The position numbers were made by a program, and so were the translations under genes. A stretch of DNA of 64,000 nucleotides, taken from Mycolicibacterium litorale. GTDB taxonomy: Bacteria; Actinomycetota; Actinomycetes; Mycobacteriales; Mycobacteriaceae. This document shows positions 1-8,875 of this stretch, in pieces. Below the pieces are notes generated by a model. That model was not told the DNA's origin, ran no database searches, and saw nothing but the letters and a program-made list of their open reading frames with translations. The stretch is taken from assembly GCA_002007745.1 (NCBI GenBank), contig CP019882.1:1984001-2048000 (forward strand), written 5' to 3'. The number at the start of each line of letters is the position of its first letter. The first letter of the stretch is position 1.

Positions 1-1151
1 TTGCTCAACGCGGTGCTGCGCGGGTCGGCATTGCATTTGGTCGCGTCGAAGTAGTTCATCACGTAGGCATAGCCGATTCGGTGTTCGAGGTCGACGAACC
101 CGTATGAGCCACCGGAGCCGCCATGACCGAAGCTGCGCGGGTTCGGTCCGGCGACACCGCGCTGGTTGAGCATGTAGCCCAGCCCCCAGCCGTGATCGGC
201 GACCCGGGGACCCAGCACGACGTCGGCGTCGAAGCCACCCTGGGAGATCCGCACCGACTCGAGGTGCTCGCGGCTCAACAGCTTCTCCTGGGCCAGCCCG
301 TTGTAGAAGGTGGCCAGCCCGAGAGCTGAGACGTGGCCGTTGGTGCTCGGGAATTCGCATGTGCGCCACAGCGTGAGCTCGTTGGAGCCCAGCTCGTCAT
401 CGGGGACGAAACCCATCGCCACCGCCAGGCCGGCCATCGGATGCTCAGTCAGGGTGGTCGGGTCACCGGGAGCCTCACCCTTGGCCAGCACGTCACGGAT
501 GTGCGGCTTGTTGACCATGTCGGCGCAGCGGTGGTGTTCGGCCCGGGGCAGGCCGATGTGTACGTCGATGCCCATCGGTTCGGCGATCTCGGTGCGCAGA
601 TAGTGACCGATCGTGCGGCCGGTGATCCGGCGCACGACCTCACCGAGAATGAAGCCGAAGGTGACCATGTGGTACCCCTGCGCCGTACCGGGCTGCCACC
701 ACGGCTCGGCGGCCGCCAGCTCGGCGCACACCCGATCCCAATCGGTGGTGTCGCGCCAGTGCAGCCGGTTGCGCGGCCCGATCACCCCGGAGCGATGGCC
801 CAGCACCGAGGCGACGGTGATGTCGCTCTTGCCGTTGCAGCCGAACTCCGGCCAGTAGGCGGCCACCGGCGCGTACAGGTCGAGTTCGCCGCGGTCGGCC
901 AACAGGTGCACACAGGTGCTGGTCAGCCCCTTGGTCCCGGAGAAAACGCTGGCCAGCGTGTCCTCTCGCCATCGCCGCCGGCCGGCGAGGTCGGCGTAAC
1001 CGCCCCACAGATTGACCACCAGGTCGCCGTCCACCCACACCGCGACGGCGGCGCCGACTTCGTCGTCGTGGGTGAAGTTCTTTTCGAAGGCGTCGCGGAC
1101 CGCGTCGAACCCCGCGGCACAGGTGCCGCCGATGGGTGTGTGGTGGCTCAA
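1..1151 (-). CDS. lipP: LipP-like beta-lactamase-fold esterase (C-terminus beyond window)
   Basis: Serine hydrolase of the class C beta-lactamase/family VIII esterase fold, expected to cleave ester substrates. Visible are the S-x-x-K motif (S71-G-T-K), which supplies the nucleophile and base, and an H-G-G motif at H343. I chose the TTG start at 1151 because AGGAGG lies four bases upstream and no better in-frame start is near. The reading frame stays open to base 1, so only the last residues are missing. Its position opposite tig matches M. tuberculosis lipP (Rv2463), which is the basis for the symbol. The natural substrate is unknown; the family assignment is firm, the exact function is not. 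Confidence 0.85.
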   Translation of the reverse strand, partial: MSHHTPIGGTCAAGFDAVRDAFEKNFTHDDEVGAAVAVWVDGDLVVNLWGGYADLAGRRRWREDTLASVFSGTKGLTSTCVHLLADRGELDLYAPVAAYWPEFGCNGKSDITVASVLGHRSGVIGPRNRLHWRDTTDWDRVCAELAAAEPWWQPGTAQGYHMVTFGFILGEVVRRITGRTIGHYLRTEIAEPMGIDVHIGLPRAEHHRCADMVNKPHIRDVLAKGEAPGDPTTLTEHPMAGLAVAMGFVPDDELGSNELTLWRTCEFPSTNGHVSALGLATFYNGLAQEKLLSREHLESVRISQGGFDADVVLGPRVADHGWGLGYMLNQRGVAGPNPRSFGHGGSGGSYGFVDLEHRIGYAYVMNYFDATKCNADPRSTALS

Positions 1152-1398
1152 GGCGCCTCCTGGCCGACGAGGTCCCGCCCAGGGCGGGCGTCGGGAGCTG
1201 GCGATATCTACGGTCGATTGCGAATGTACGGTCGCGACGCTACGGGCAGAAGCTGGCAGAAGGATTGGAGCGGAATCGAAACCAGGTCGTAATTAGCGCT
1301 GGAGCAGCCTAATCGCCGGCCCAGATGTTCACCCAGGATTTTGGCGCCGGTTCCCGCCCCGGACGGCGTTTCCCAGCGTCGTCGGCGACGATCGTCAG

Positions 1399-3099
1399 GT
1401 GACCGCGCAACGGTTGACTCCCGCAGGCGAAACCCCCGACACCGGCATCCCGTCCGTACTGGCCGCCGGGATGACGATGGCCGAGCGATACGAATGGCAT
1501 CAGGCCCAGCTGCGGCGCCATCCGGTCTCCCGGCGCAATTTCCTCCGCGGATCGACGGCCGCGGCAGCCGTTGCGGCACTGGGGGTTAGTCCCTTCGGCC
1601 GGCGCGCCTACGCTCAGGACGCCGCGCTGACGGTGGCCAACCGGCGGGTCGGGTACGGCACCGACGCCTCCAGCCAGCTGCGGCTGTCGGCTCAGCTCAA
1701 CCGCAGCCCCGGCCGCACCAAGGTGTTCCTCGACCACGGCCCGACTCCGGGGCTGGGGGCCACCGTCGAAGCCGAGATCCGCAACCTGGTGACCCAGATC
1801 CCGGACGACGACGGCGGAGTGCTGGCGGCCGAGCAGTTCTATGCCCATGCCCCGGTGGACGGGCTGCCCGGGCGGATGCCGCACTTCTACCAGTGGCGCA
1901 CCGAGGACGGGTTCGTCAGCGACGTACGCTCGGCGGCCACTGCGATGCCGAGTGCCCGGAACGCGGTGGGCTGGTTCCGGTTCACCATGATGGGTGATCA
2001 GGGCACCGACCAGACGCCGCTACTGCCACCCGGGCTGGCCCCGGGAATCTACGACGACAGCTACTACAAGCCCGACAACGACCCAGCTGTGGCGCACACC
2101 GACAACGTGCTGGGCCAGATCATCGCCTCGCGCCCGGACTTTCACGTGCTGGCCGGCGACATCGCCTACGCCGATCCCAGCGGCATGGGCAGACCGGCCA
2201 AGTTCATCCGGAAAGGCAACCCGCCCAAAGGTTTCGACAAGTTCAACCCCTATGTGTGGGACGTGTACCTGGGTTCCATCGAAGCCAGCGCGTCGACCAC
2301 GCCGTGGATGTTCGCCACCGGCAATCACGACATGGAGGCGGCCTACCCGGTGCACGGCTACGGGGGACACCTGGCGCGGCTGGACTTTCCGGGCAACGGG
2401 CCGTCCGGGTGTCCGTCGGTTTATACGTTCACCTACGGCAATGTCGCGGTGCTCTCGCTGGACGCCAACGATGTCAGTTACGAGATCACGGCCAACACGG
2501 GATATTCGGGCGGCAGCCAGAACACCTGGGTGGAAAGAACTCTGGCCGCACACCGAGCCGACCCGGACATCGATTTCATCGTCTGCTTCTTTCACCACTG
2601 TGCGTATGCGACCGTTGCCGACCATGCCAGCGACGGTGGAGTTCGGGCGGCCTGGGTGTCACTGTTCGACCGCTATCAGGTCGATCTCGTTCTCCAGGGC
2701 CACAATCACGCTTTCGAGCGATCGGACCCGGTTCGGGGTGGTGCGCCGACGCGGGTCGCCGCGGACAACTCGATCGTCTACCCGGAGACCGACGGCACGG
2801 TCTATTACACCGTCGGGTCCGCCGGACGGCCGCGCTACAACTTCCAGCCCGGCGAGCTGGAGAGCTACCGCGGGCACGAGCTGCCCGACACGTTCGTGCC
2901 GAACAGCTATGTGTGGACCGCCGACGGTGGGAAGCAGGCCGAAGGGGTGGGCTGGTCGCGGGTGCGGTTCCGCAACTACGCCTTCATCCGGGTCGACGTG
3001 CGGCCCGGAGCGCTGGTGAGCGAGATGGATGTGACGGCCGTCGACGAATATGGCCGGGAATTCGACAAGGTCACCTATCGCAGGCAGGTGCGCGCCTGA
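1399..3099 (+). CDS. Tat-exported metallophosphoesterase (purple acid phosphatase-like)
   Basis: Secreted or cell-envelope phosphatase, similar in architecture to mycobacterial Rv2577. The N-terminus has a twin-arginine signal (S44-R-R-N-F-L) followed by an alanine-rich stretch and a likely cleavage site after A70-Y-A. Calcineurin-type metal-binding motifs follow in order: GD near D254, GNHD at 308-311, HH at 399-400 and GHNH at 434-437. All dinuclear-centre ligands seem present, so the enzyme should be active. The GTG at 1399 gives the full 566 residues; an ATG at 1471 would still keep the Tat motif and cannot be excluded. It converges on the aspartic protease gene with only nine bases between the stop codons. 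Confidence 0.85.
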   Translation: MTAQRLTPAGETPDTGIPSVLAAGMTMAERYEWHQAQLRRHPVSRRNFLRGSTAAAAVAALGVSPFGRRAYAQDAALTVANRRVGYGTDASSQLRLSAQLNRSPGRTKVFLDHGPTPGLGATVEAEIRNLVTQIPDDDGGVLAAEQFYAHAPVDGLPGRMPHFYQWRTEDGFVSDVRSAATAMPSARNAVGWFRFTMMGDQGTDQTPLLPPGLAPGIYDDSYYKPDNDPAVAHTDNVLGQIIASRPDFHVLAGDIAYADPSGMGRPAKFIRKGNPPKGFDKFNPYVWDVYLGSIEASASTTPWMFATGNHDMEAAYPVHGYGGHLARLDFPGNGPSGCPSVYTFTYGNVAVLSLDANDVSYEITANTGYSGGSQNTWVERTLAAHRADPDIDFIVCFFHHCAYATVADHASDGGVRAAWVSLFDRYQVDLVLQGHNHAFERSDPVRGGAPTRVAADNSIVYPETDGTVYYTVGSAGRPRYNFQPGELESYRGHELPDTFVPNSYVWTADGGKQAEGVGWSRVRFRNYAFIRVDVRPGALVSEMDVTAVDEYGREFDKVTYRRQVRA

Positions 3100-3108
3100 G
3101 CGGTGGGC

Positions 3109-4785
3109 TCAGATGATGTCGAAATACATTGCGCCCAGCCGATCCGGCGTGCCGTAGTCGATGTACATCGGTCCGAGCTGCCAGGGAATGTTGCCGGTAT
3201 TGGGATAGGTGCCCAACGCTGTGTCGCTGTTGTAGAGGATCGGACTGTTCGACTCTGTTCCCGCGGTGATCACGTAGGTGTAGAGCAAGGTCAACCCGTC
3301 GGCGGTGTACACCGAGACCCTGGTCCCCGGCTTCAGACTGGTGGTGTCGCCTTGTCGGGCATCGCCAACGACGTTGTAGGGAAGCCCGCCGGTGACGCCG
3401 CCGGAATCGACATTGCCCCGCAGCGGGTACTTGTCGCCGTCATTGACTTTCACCTGGAAGTCACCGACCGGGCCGCCGTCAATCTTGCCTTTCGAGGGCA
3501 GCGGGTTGGGCCCGAAGACCACCAGGCCCCATGAGCCGATGATGTTCTGATACATCATCACGCCGTCCTTGAGCTCGCCGGGCAGCAGCGCTGTCAGCGT
3601 CGGGCCGGAGCCCATGTTGGCCGCGATGCCCAGCGTCCCGACGTTGCCGGTGCCCGCGGTCCCGTAGTTGTCGAAGACCGCCTCGGAGTCTTCGTCGACC
3701 ACCCGCACCAGGAACGGTGTGGTGGATGCGCCGCCACCGAAGTCGACCGTCGTCCGGTAGGTCGTGAAGTTGTACTCGACCGCGTTGGTGTCGTCTCCGT
3801 AGCCGCTGGTGCCGTGATCGACCGGATCGCCGAGATCCTGCTGGCCGACGTACTTTCTGAGAATGGTGAGCCCAGAGGACCCGGTATCAAGCTGGACCGG
3901 TACGACGGGGCCGCCATTGACCGAGATGTACACGATCTGTTGCGTGGCATCGACCGTTCGCATCAGGTGTGCGGAGTACACCTGCCCGTTGGTCCTCGCC
4001 TGGCCGATCAGCCCGGAGGCTTGTGACGCGGCGGCGGGGGATCCCAGGAGTCCGACCACGGGCACGGACAGGTTGGCCGCGTCGAGGGCCAGGCCCGCGG
4101 CGGTCGGCAGCATCAACGTCGCAAGCAGCGACAGCTGGGCGAGCTCGTGGACGACCGGGACACCCACGGTGTTGGCGACTGCTGCCTGAACGTTGCCGAT
4201 CGAGTTCTGCCACGTGGTCAATGCCCATGCGGCCTGCGCTAAGAAGACTTGCGGCACAACCGAAGTCACGCCGGCCACCGGATTGCCGGCACCCCATGTC
4301 CCGGCTTGCAGGAGATTCTGGGTCTCGGAGATCTGGCGCAGCGCTGTCTGCACGGCAGCGCCCGGGACGATCACTTCGTTATCAGGTAGGTATGACTCGT
4401 GGCCGTAAGGGTCCGGGTCGTCTGTGACGGTCGGATCGGCCGAAAGCACTGCACTGTCGCGATGCGTAACGGCCACCGCGGCCGCGGTCGGACGAGTCTT
4501 CGGTTGAACCGCTTTGGCTGCCGTGGCGCTGGCTGCGGGGCGGGCGGCAGTACCGGTGCGGCGTGCTGAGGAGAGCGTGCCGGCCCGGGGTTGGTGATGC
4601 GCGGCGCGGGTGCTGGTCCTGCCGGCGGGAGCGGAGGCGCTCGACGTGCTGTCCGTTCGCGACGCTGCACTGGACTGTCCGGGATCCGCCGCGGCGGCAG
4701 CACTTCCGGCCGCCAGCGCCGCTCCGATGCCGACGGTGACCGCGCCCGCCCCGAGCCAAGCAGATGGCCGCGATGATCGTGTCAT
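3109..4785 (-). CDS. PecA-type secreted aspartic protease without a PE domain
   Basis: Predicted secreted aspartic protease. Residues 1-33 form a signal peptide ending in a run of alanines before D34. Residues 35-120 are low-complexity Ser/Thr/Ala/Pro, 135-280 are a mostly helical linker, and about 285-558 are the protease domain with D300-T-G-S and a second active-site-like D460-S-G. This resembles the C-terminal domain of mycobacterial PE_PGRS35 (PecA), which cleaves cell-surface PE_PGRS and lipase proteins, but here no PE or PGRS module is attached. The gene lies 19 bases downstream of a PGRS protein gene on the same strand and is probably co-transcribed, which suggests the neighbour as substrate; that is inference. 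Confidence 0.8.
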   Translation of the reverse strand: MTRSSRPSAWLGAGAVTVGIGAALAAGSAAAAADPGQSSAASRTDSTSSASAPAGRTSTRAAHHQPRAGTLSSARRTGTAARPAASATAAKAVQPKTRPTAAAVAVTHRDSAVLSADPTVTDDPDPYGHESYLPDNEVIVPGAAVQTALRQISETQNLLQAGTWGAGNPVAGVTSVVPQVFLAQAAWALTTWQNSIGNVQAAVANTVGVPVVHELAQLSLLATLMLPTAAGLALDAANLSVPVVGLLGSPAAASQASGLIGQARTNGQVYSAHLMRTVDATQQIVYISVNGGPVVPVQLDTGSSGLTILRKYVGQQDLGDPVDHGTSGYGDDTNAVEYNFTTYRTTVDFGGGASTTPFLVRVVDEDSEAVFDNYGTAGTGNVGTLGIAANMGSGPTLTALLPGELKDGVMMYQNIIGSWGLVVFGPNPLPSKGKIDGGPVGDFQVKVNDGDKYPLRGNVDSGGVTGGLPYNVVGDARQGDTTSLKPGTRVSVYTADGLTLLYTYVITAGTESNSPILYNSDTALGTYPNTGNIPWQLGPMYIDYGTPDRLGAMYFDII

Positions 4786-4804
4786 TGATGTCCCCGGGGT
4801 TCAC

Positions 4805-6400
4805 TCACGTGTTGTCGCTTTTGGTGGCTTTGCCGTCCTGACCAGGCGTCCCCGCCCGGCCACCGTCTCCGCCGTAACCTTTATTTCCGCCGTTGCCCTT
4901 GGTGGGCGTGCCGTTGCCGCCGGTCGGGACATTGGCGTTGCCGCCGTTGCCGCCGTTGCCCCCGATTCCGCCGAACACTCCTCCGTATGCGCCTTCACCG
5001 CCGGCGCCGGCTATGGCGTTCCGATTCGGATCTCGAGTGGCTGCATTGCCGCCGTTGCCGCCGTTGCCGCCGGTCCCGAAGAACAACCCGCCCTGGCCGC
5101 CAGGTGAGGCGGTGCCCCCCGTCGCGTTTCCGTTACTGCTCACGGCGTCACCACCGTTGCCGCCGCGCCCGCCGGTACCCACGATGCTGGTGGGGCCGGC
5201 CACGAGGTTGCCGCCGCTTCCGCCGTTGCCGCCGATGGCGTCGCCGTTCTGCGAGACGGCCTTACCGCCACTTCCGCCGGCGCCGCCGGTTCCGACGATC
5301 GCGAGTCCGCCTGCGCCGCCGCGTCCGCCGGCGGCACGGGTGAAGTTGGTGCCCGTCGCCTCGCCGCCGTCTCCAGCATCACCGCCGGTGCCGAGTCGGG
5401 TGTTGCCGCCTTGTCCGCCGAGGCCACCGACGGCAAAGTTGACCGGCTTCGGATCGTCGGGATCGAGCGAGTCGGGCGGCTGCGGTTGGGTGCTCTTGGA
5501 GCTTGCGCTGCCGCCACGGCCGCCACTGCCACCGTTACCGGCGACCGACGATCCACCGGCGCCGCCAGCGCCGCCAACGGACTTCCCCTGGTCAGCTGTG
5601 CTGTTGCCGCCGGCGCCGCCGCGGCCACCCGTGCCGAAGACGGCTTGGCCTCCCGCACCGCCTTTGCCGCCCTTGGCGTCGCCCGTCGCGGAGGTGGCGC
5701 TGCCGCCGTTCCCGCCGTTGCCACCATTGCCGAACAGGGCGCCGGCGCTACCGCCGTTGCCGCCGTCGGTGGCCGCGTACGTGAGGTTGCCGTCGACGTC
5801 GTAGACCGCGGCGGCACCACCACCGCCGTCACCGCCGCTGCCGCCGAACAGACCACCGTTGCCGCCGTTGCCGCCGGATGTCGGTGCGGTCAGGAGGTGC
5901 CCGTCCGCGTCATACCTGCCGTCGCCGCTGCCACCGGCGCCACCGTTACCGAAGAACAGCCCCGCGCTGCCGCCGTTGCCGCCGTGCGCGCCGTTGCCGC
6001 CATTTCCCCACAGCAATCCGCCGTTGCCGCCATTGCATGCGATGCCTGTGCAGTCGTTCGGCGCGTCGATGCCGTTGCCGATCAACCAGCCGCCCGGCCC
6101 GATCATCGGCTGCACCGCGACTGCGGTCACGGCCAGCGCGCCGGGGTGCGGGTCGAGGAATTTCGAATCGTGGTCGAGCAACCAGAATTGATCGTCGGAC
6201 GCCTTGGGGGCGGGGCTGCGCGGAACCAGTGCGGATTCGACCGACGTCAACTCCACGGCTGGACCGTATGACGGTGCCGACGCGGTCTCGACGGCGATGG
6301 CGATGCCGGTCAAAGCGGCCGCCGCGACGGCCGAAACGGTGACAGGCAGCATCATCGGCTGCAGCGAGAAACGACGTTGCTGTACGCGGCGCTCGACCAC
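4805..6400 (-). CDS. PGRS glycine-rich secreted protein without a PE domain
   Basis: Exported glycine/asparagine-rich protein. The first 40 residues are basic then hydrophobic (residues 16-38), a signal sequence or anchor, in place of the usual PE domain. After about 75 residues of unique sequence comes a G-G-W-L-I-G-N-G segment like the start of PGRS domains, then roughly 400 residues of GGxGGx repeats interrupted by short acidic or Ser/Thr inserts, ending in a hydrophilic tail. PGRS domains form polyproline-II sheet structures at the mycobacterial surface. The gene starts a two-gene unit with the aspartic protease. Repeat number may vary between strains, and the region is prone to assembly error. 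Proline-rich open frames on the opposite strand are shadows. Confidence 0.8.
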   Translation of the reverse strand: MVERRVQQRRFSLQPMMLPVTVSAVAAAALTGIAIAVETASAPSYGPAVELTSVESALVPRSPAPKASDDQFWLLDHDSKFLDPHPGALAVTAVAVQPMIGPGGWLIGNGIDAPNDCTGIACNGGNGGLLWGNGGNGAHGGNGGSAGLFFGNGGAGGSGDGRYDADGHLLTAPTSGGNGGNGGLFGGSGGDGGGGAAAVYDVDGNLTYAATDGGNGGSAGALFGNGGNGGNGGSATSATGDAKGGKGGAGGQAVFGTGGRGGAGGNSTADQGKSVGGAGGAGGSSVAGNGGSGGRGGSASSKSTQPQPPDSLDPDDPKPVNFAVGGLGGQGGNTRLGTGGDAGDGGEATGTNFTRAAGGRGGAGGLAIVGTGGAGGSGGKAVSQNGDAIGGNGGSGGNLVAGPTSIVGTGGRGGNGGDAVSSNGNATGGTASPGGQGGLFFGTGGNGGNGGNAATRDPNRNAIAGAGGEGAYGGVFGGIGGNGGNGGNANVPTGGNGTPTKGNGGNKGYGGDGGRAGTPGQDGKATKSDNT

Positions 6401-6624
6401 GGATCCCCCTTGTGTGACATCCGCGCAGCGCCGTCATGTGAATTTGCTGACAGACCGGGGATGCACCACACAAAATAAGGCCAGCAAATTAAAGAGTCAA
6501 GGGTTTCCGGCACGCCACATCGAGTTGTCCGGATGTGAGCGCCCACGGTGATTTGCGCGTGTTTGTAGCACTGGTGGTACCACCGCCGACGTCGGGTGAA
6601 TGAGCCCACGACCGGCGGCGCTAA

Positions 6625-6640
6625 ATACCCCAAGGGGTAT
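6625..6640. promoter_or_regulatory. Candidate copper-responsive (CsoR/RicR-type) operator
   Basis: The sequence is ATACCCC-AA-GGGGTAT, two perfect 7-base arms around a 2-base centre, ending 30 bases before the ATG of the small secreted protein. CsoR-family copper sensors, including RicR in mycobacteria, bind G/C-tract palindromes flanked by TA of this general form. The match is by eye and the regulator itself is not in the window. Confidence 0.5.
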
Positions 6641-6670
6641 CATGGAACCGGTACACGAGGAGGGTCAACA

Positions 6671-6922
6671 ATGACCATCAATATTCGGCATGTGGCCGGC
6701 GCGCTGACCGCGCTCCTGGTCTCGGCGGTGATTTCGGCGCCGGTCGCCGCGGCCGCCGACACCGCGACATGTGTCACGACCGGCGGCGCGACCGACTGTG
6801 AGGCGCCCGACAACGCGCAGATCTACGCATCGCCGCATGCGCTGCCGGCTTCGGCAGGCCAGTCCAACCCGAAGTGGCGGCCGCTGGGCTACAACCCGAA
6901 GTGGAATGGCTTCCAGCCGTAG
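6671..6922 (+). CDS. Small secreted protein, possibly metal-linked
   Basis: An 83-residue protein with a clear Sec signal peptide (basic start, hydrophobic residues about 9-28, A-A-A-D cleavage region). The mature part is about 54 residues with two cysteines spaced nine apart (one disulfide possible) and a Pro/Asn/Trp-rich tail containing two N-P-K-W motifs. I chose the ATG at 6671 because a GAGGAGG-like ribosome site lies about six bases upstream. I do not recognise a characterised family. The CsoR/RicR-like palindrome upstream suggests a copper-responsive envelope protein, which is inference. It may share a transcript with the hydrolase-like gene 47 bases downstream. Confidence 0.75.
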   Translation: MTINIRHVAGALTALLVSAVISAPVAAAADTATCVTTGGATDCEAPDNAQIYASPHALPASAGQSNPKWRPLGYNPKWNGFQP

Positions 6923-6969
6923 CGTTGGTCCAGCTGAGAGGATTCCTCCTGGACGACTCCAGGAGGACC

Positions 6970-8325
6970 ATGACCACCGACATCGCAGCGCGCACCGCGG
7001 TCGTGTTCGTGCACGGTCTGCTCGAGCGGCGGCCGATGGATACCTTCGACGACTTCGCCGGCACCGTGCTCGGTGCGCAGAAGCGCTACGCCGAGCCACT
7101 GGAGATAACCGACTCCTACGAGGCGCGCCGCTACGTCGCTCCCTCGGTGGCCGCGGACCTGTTCGAGTACGACTGGTCCTTCCTCATGACGAGCGGTCGC
7201 TACGCCGGGTTCTGGCCGGCCTTCACCCGGATGTTTCTGCGCCGCCCTGCCAACGTGCCCGATCAGATGTTCGGCATCTGGCGTCTGGCCTGGCTGGTGC
7301 TGCTGGTGCCGCTGGCCCTCTTCGTGGGCCTGCTGGTGGTGGGCGGCCACTTCCTGCAGACCGGAGTGGCCGGCTGGATCGTGGGGTTGGTCACCAGTGT
7401 GGTGGTGCTCAGCATCGGACTCGCGGTGCTCCGGGCCGCGCCGACGGCGCTGGCGCGGACATTCCTGACCACCGGCTTCGTCAACGTCGCCCGCTACTTC
7501 GATACGCGGCCGGAATCGTATGCGGCTCGGCGGGCGATCCGTGGTGGCCTGGTCGACCTGCTGCACACCCTGCATCAGGGCCGCTATGCGCGGGTGGTCG
7601 TGGTGGGGCACGGCATCGGTGGGTACATCGCCTACGACGCGTTGACTGCGCTGTGGGCGGAGACCCATCAGCTGCACGCTGTTGGCGCGTGCCTGGACGT
7701 GCCGCCCGGCGGCGGTCCCGTCGAGGATTTCCAGGCGGCCCAGTTCGCCGGGTGGCAACACCTCCGTTCGATCGGAAATCCCTGGCGGGTAACTGACTTC
7801 GTCACAGTCGGCACCCCGATGGCACTCGCCGAGCTGTTCGTGGCCCGCCCGCCCATCGCCGCCGGGCTGGCGCGCACCGACCGGCGGCACGCACTGTTCG
7901 CATCGCTGATCAGCCGGGGCGTGGTGGTGAGTTGCCCACCGCGCCATGACGAGTCGGCCGACCCGGCGAACCTGGGTGGGCTGTCCCTGTTCGCCGTGAC
8001 CCGCTGGACCAACCTCTCGTTCCCGGTCAGTCGGGGCAGCGTTCGCGGCGACTGGTTCGGCGGGGCGCTCGCTGCCATTTACGGCCCTGGTGTCCGGGAC
8101 GTCGCGGTCAGCGGCAACCGCCCGCAGCGGCTGCATCCGGGGGTGCCGCAGACCAAGTACTTCCGCTACCCGGACCGTGCCGCCGAGGGGGACATCGCAC
8201 ATCACTTACGTGCGGTCCTGGCCTTGGGTGACCGAGACGGACTTGAGGTTTCGGTGGGTGCGCCCGAGCCCGACCCGGCCACCGTCGACCGGGTGGTCTA
8301 CCGGTCGTGGCAACGCAGCATGTGA
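6970..8325 (+). CDS. Membrane alpha/beta-hydrolase-like protein lacking the nucleophile Ser
   Basis: 451 residues starting at an ATG preceded by AGGAGG. An alpha/beta-hydrolase signature opens the protein (V-F-V-H-G-L, residues 12-17). Two hydrophobic segments follow at about 112-133 and 138-158, and the nucleophile-elbow position reads G-H-G-I-G-G (residues 213-218). The usual serine is therefore glycine 215, so classical esterase chemistry is not expected unless another residue substitutes. The C-terminal third has no motif I recognise. It may be a membrane-bound pseudoenzyme or a lipid-binding protein. The gene follows the small secreted protein on the same strand. Confidence 0.75.
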   Translation: MTTDIAARTAVVFVHGLLERRPMDTFDDFAGTVLGAQKRYAEPLEITDSYEARRYVAPSVAADLFEYDWSFLMTSGRYAGFWPAFTRMFLRRPANVPDQMFGIWRLAWLVLLVPLALFVGLLVVGGHFLQTGVAGWIVGLVTSVVVLSIGLAVLRAAPTALARTFLTTGFVNVARYFDTRPESYAARRAIRGGLVDLLHTLHQGRYARVVVVGHGIGGYIAYDALTALWAETHQLHAVGACLDVPPGGGPVEDFQAAQFAGWQHLRSIGNPWRVTDFVTVGTPMALAELFVARPPIAAGLARTDRRHALFASLISRGVVVSCPPRHDESADPANLGGLSLFAVTRWTNLSFPVSRGSVRGDWFGGALAAIYGPGVRDVAVSGNRPQRLHPGVPQTKYFRYPDRAAEGDIAHHLRAVLALGDRDGLEVSVGAPEPDPATVDRVVYRSWQRSM

Positions 8326-8401
8326 GGGCTGGGCAGAATTCTGTTCGCGATCAATTGCCGCATCGGGGAACAGTGGCGGGGGCGGCGCGGGTTTAGCGGA
8401 C

Positions 8402-8875
8402 ATGTACACCATCGAGGTCAACGGCCTGGCGCATGCGGTCGACACGGAGGACGACACGCCGCTGCTCTACGTCCTGCGAAACCATCTGGGACTCAAAGGG
8501 ACCCGATTCGGATGCGGCCAGGGGCTGTGCGGGGCCTGCCTGGTGCTGGTCGACGGCCGGCCGGAGTACTCCTGCACCATGCCGATGTGGTCGGTCGGCG
8601 AGCGCGCCATCACCACCGTCGAGGGCCTCGGTACCCCCGAGCGACCTCACCCCGTCGCGCAGGCCTTCATCGACGCGCAGGCCGCACAATGCGGCTATTG
8701 CACCTCCGGAATGATCATCGGCGCGGTCGGCTTGCTCGCGGAGAACGACGCCCCAACCGAGGATGAGGTGCGCGCCGCACTCGACCGAAACCTGTGCCGG
8801 TGCGGTGCGCACAACAGGATCGTGCGGGCGGTGCGCGCGGCAGCCGGAGAGATCGGGCCGGACCATGACTCATGA
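8402..8875 (+). CDS. [2Fe-2S] subunit of a xanthine dehydrogenase-family hydroxylase
   Basis: Small iron-sulfur subunit of a molybdenum hydroxylase, 157 residues, the typical length for IorA or CoxS proteins. An N-terminal plant-type ferredoxin domain has C-x4-C-x2-C (F-G-C-G-Q-G-L-C-G-A-C) plus a fourth Cys in S-C-T. The C-terminal helical domain has C-G-Y-C and C-R-C-G for the second cluster. It passes electrons from the molybdopterin subunit encoded next, whose start overlaps this gene by 11 bases, so the two are translationally coupled. No FAD subunit gene is adjacent, as in isoquinoline 1-oxidoreductase-type two-subunit enzymes that use cytochrome or another acceptor. Confidence 0.9.
   Translation: MYTIEVNGLAHAVDTEDDTPLLYVLRNHLGLKGTRFGCGQGLCGACLVLVDGRPEYSCTMPMWSVGERAITTVEGLGTPERPHPVAQAFIDAQAAQCGYCTSGMIIGAVGLLAENDAPTEDEVRAALDRNLCRCGAHNRIVRAVRAAAGEIGPDHDS

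Noticed and set aside
333..1292. Long plus-strand frame opposite lipP
   Set aside because: No recognisable family, and the minus strand carries S-x-x-K and H-G-G motifs of an esterase throughout the same interval.
4893..5804. Long proline-rich open frames on the plus strand opposite the PGRS gene
   Set aside because: Glycine codons GGN read backwards give proline, so these are mirror images of the PGRS repeats; no start signals.
5000..5900. CRISPR-like periodicity in the PGRS region
   Set aside because: The repeats are degenerate, in-frame glycine codon repeats without unique spacers.
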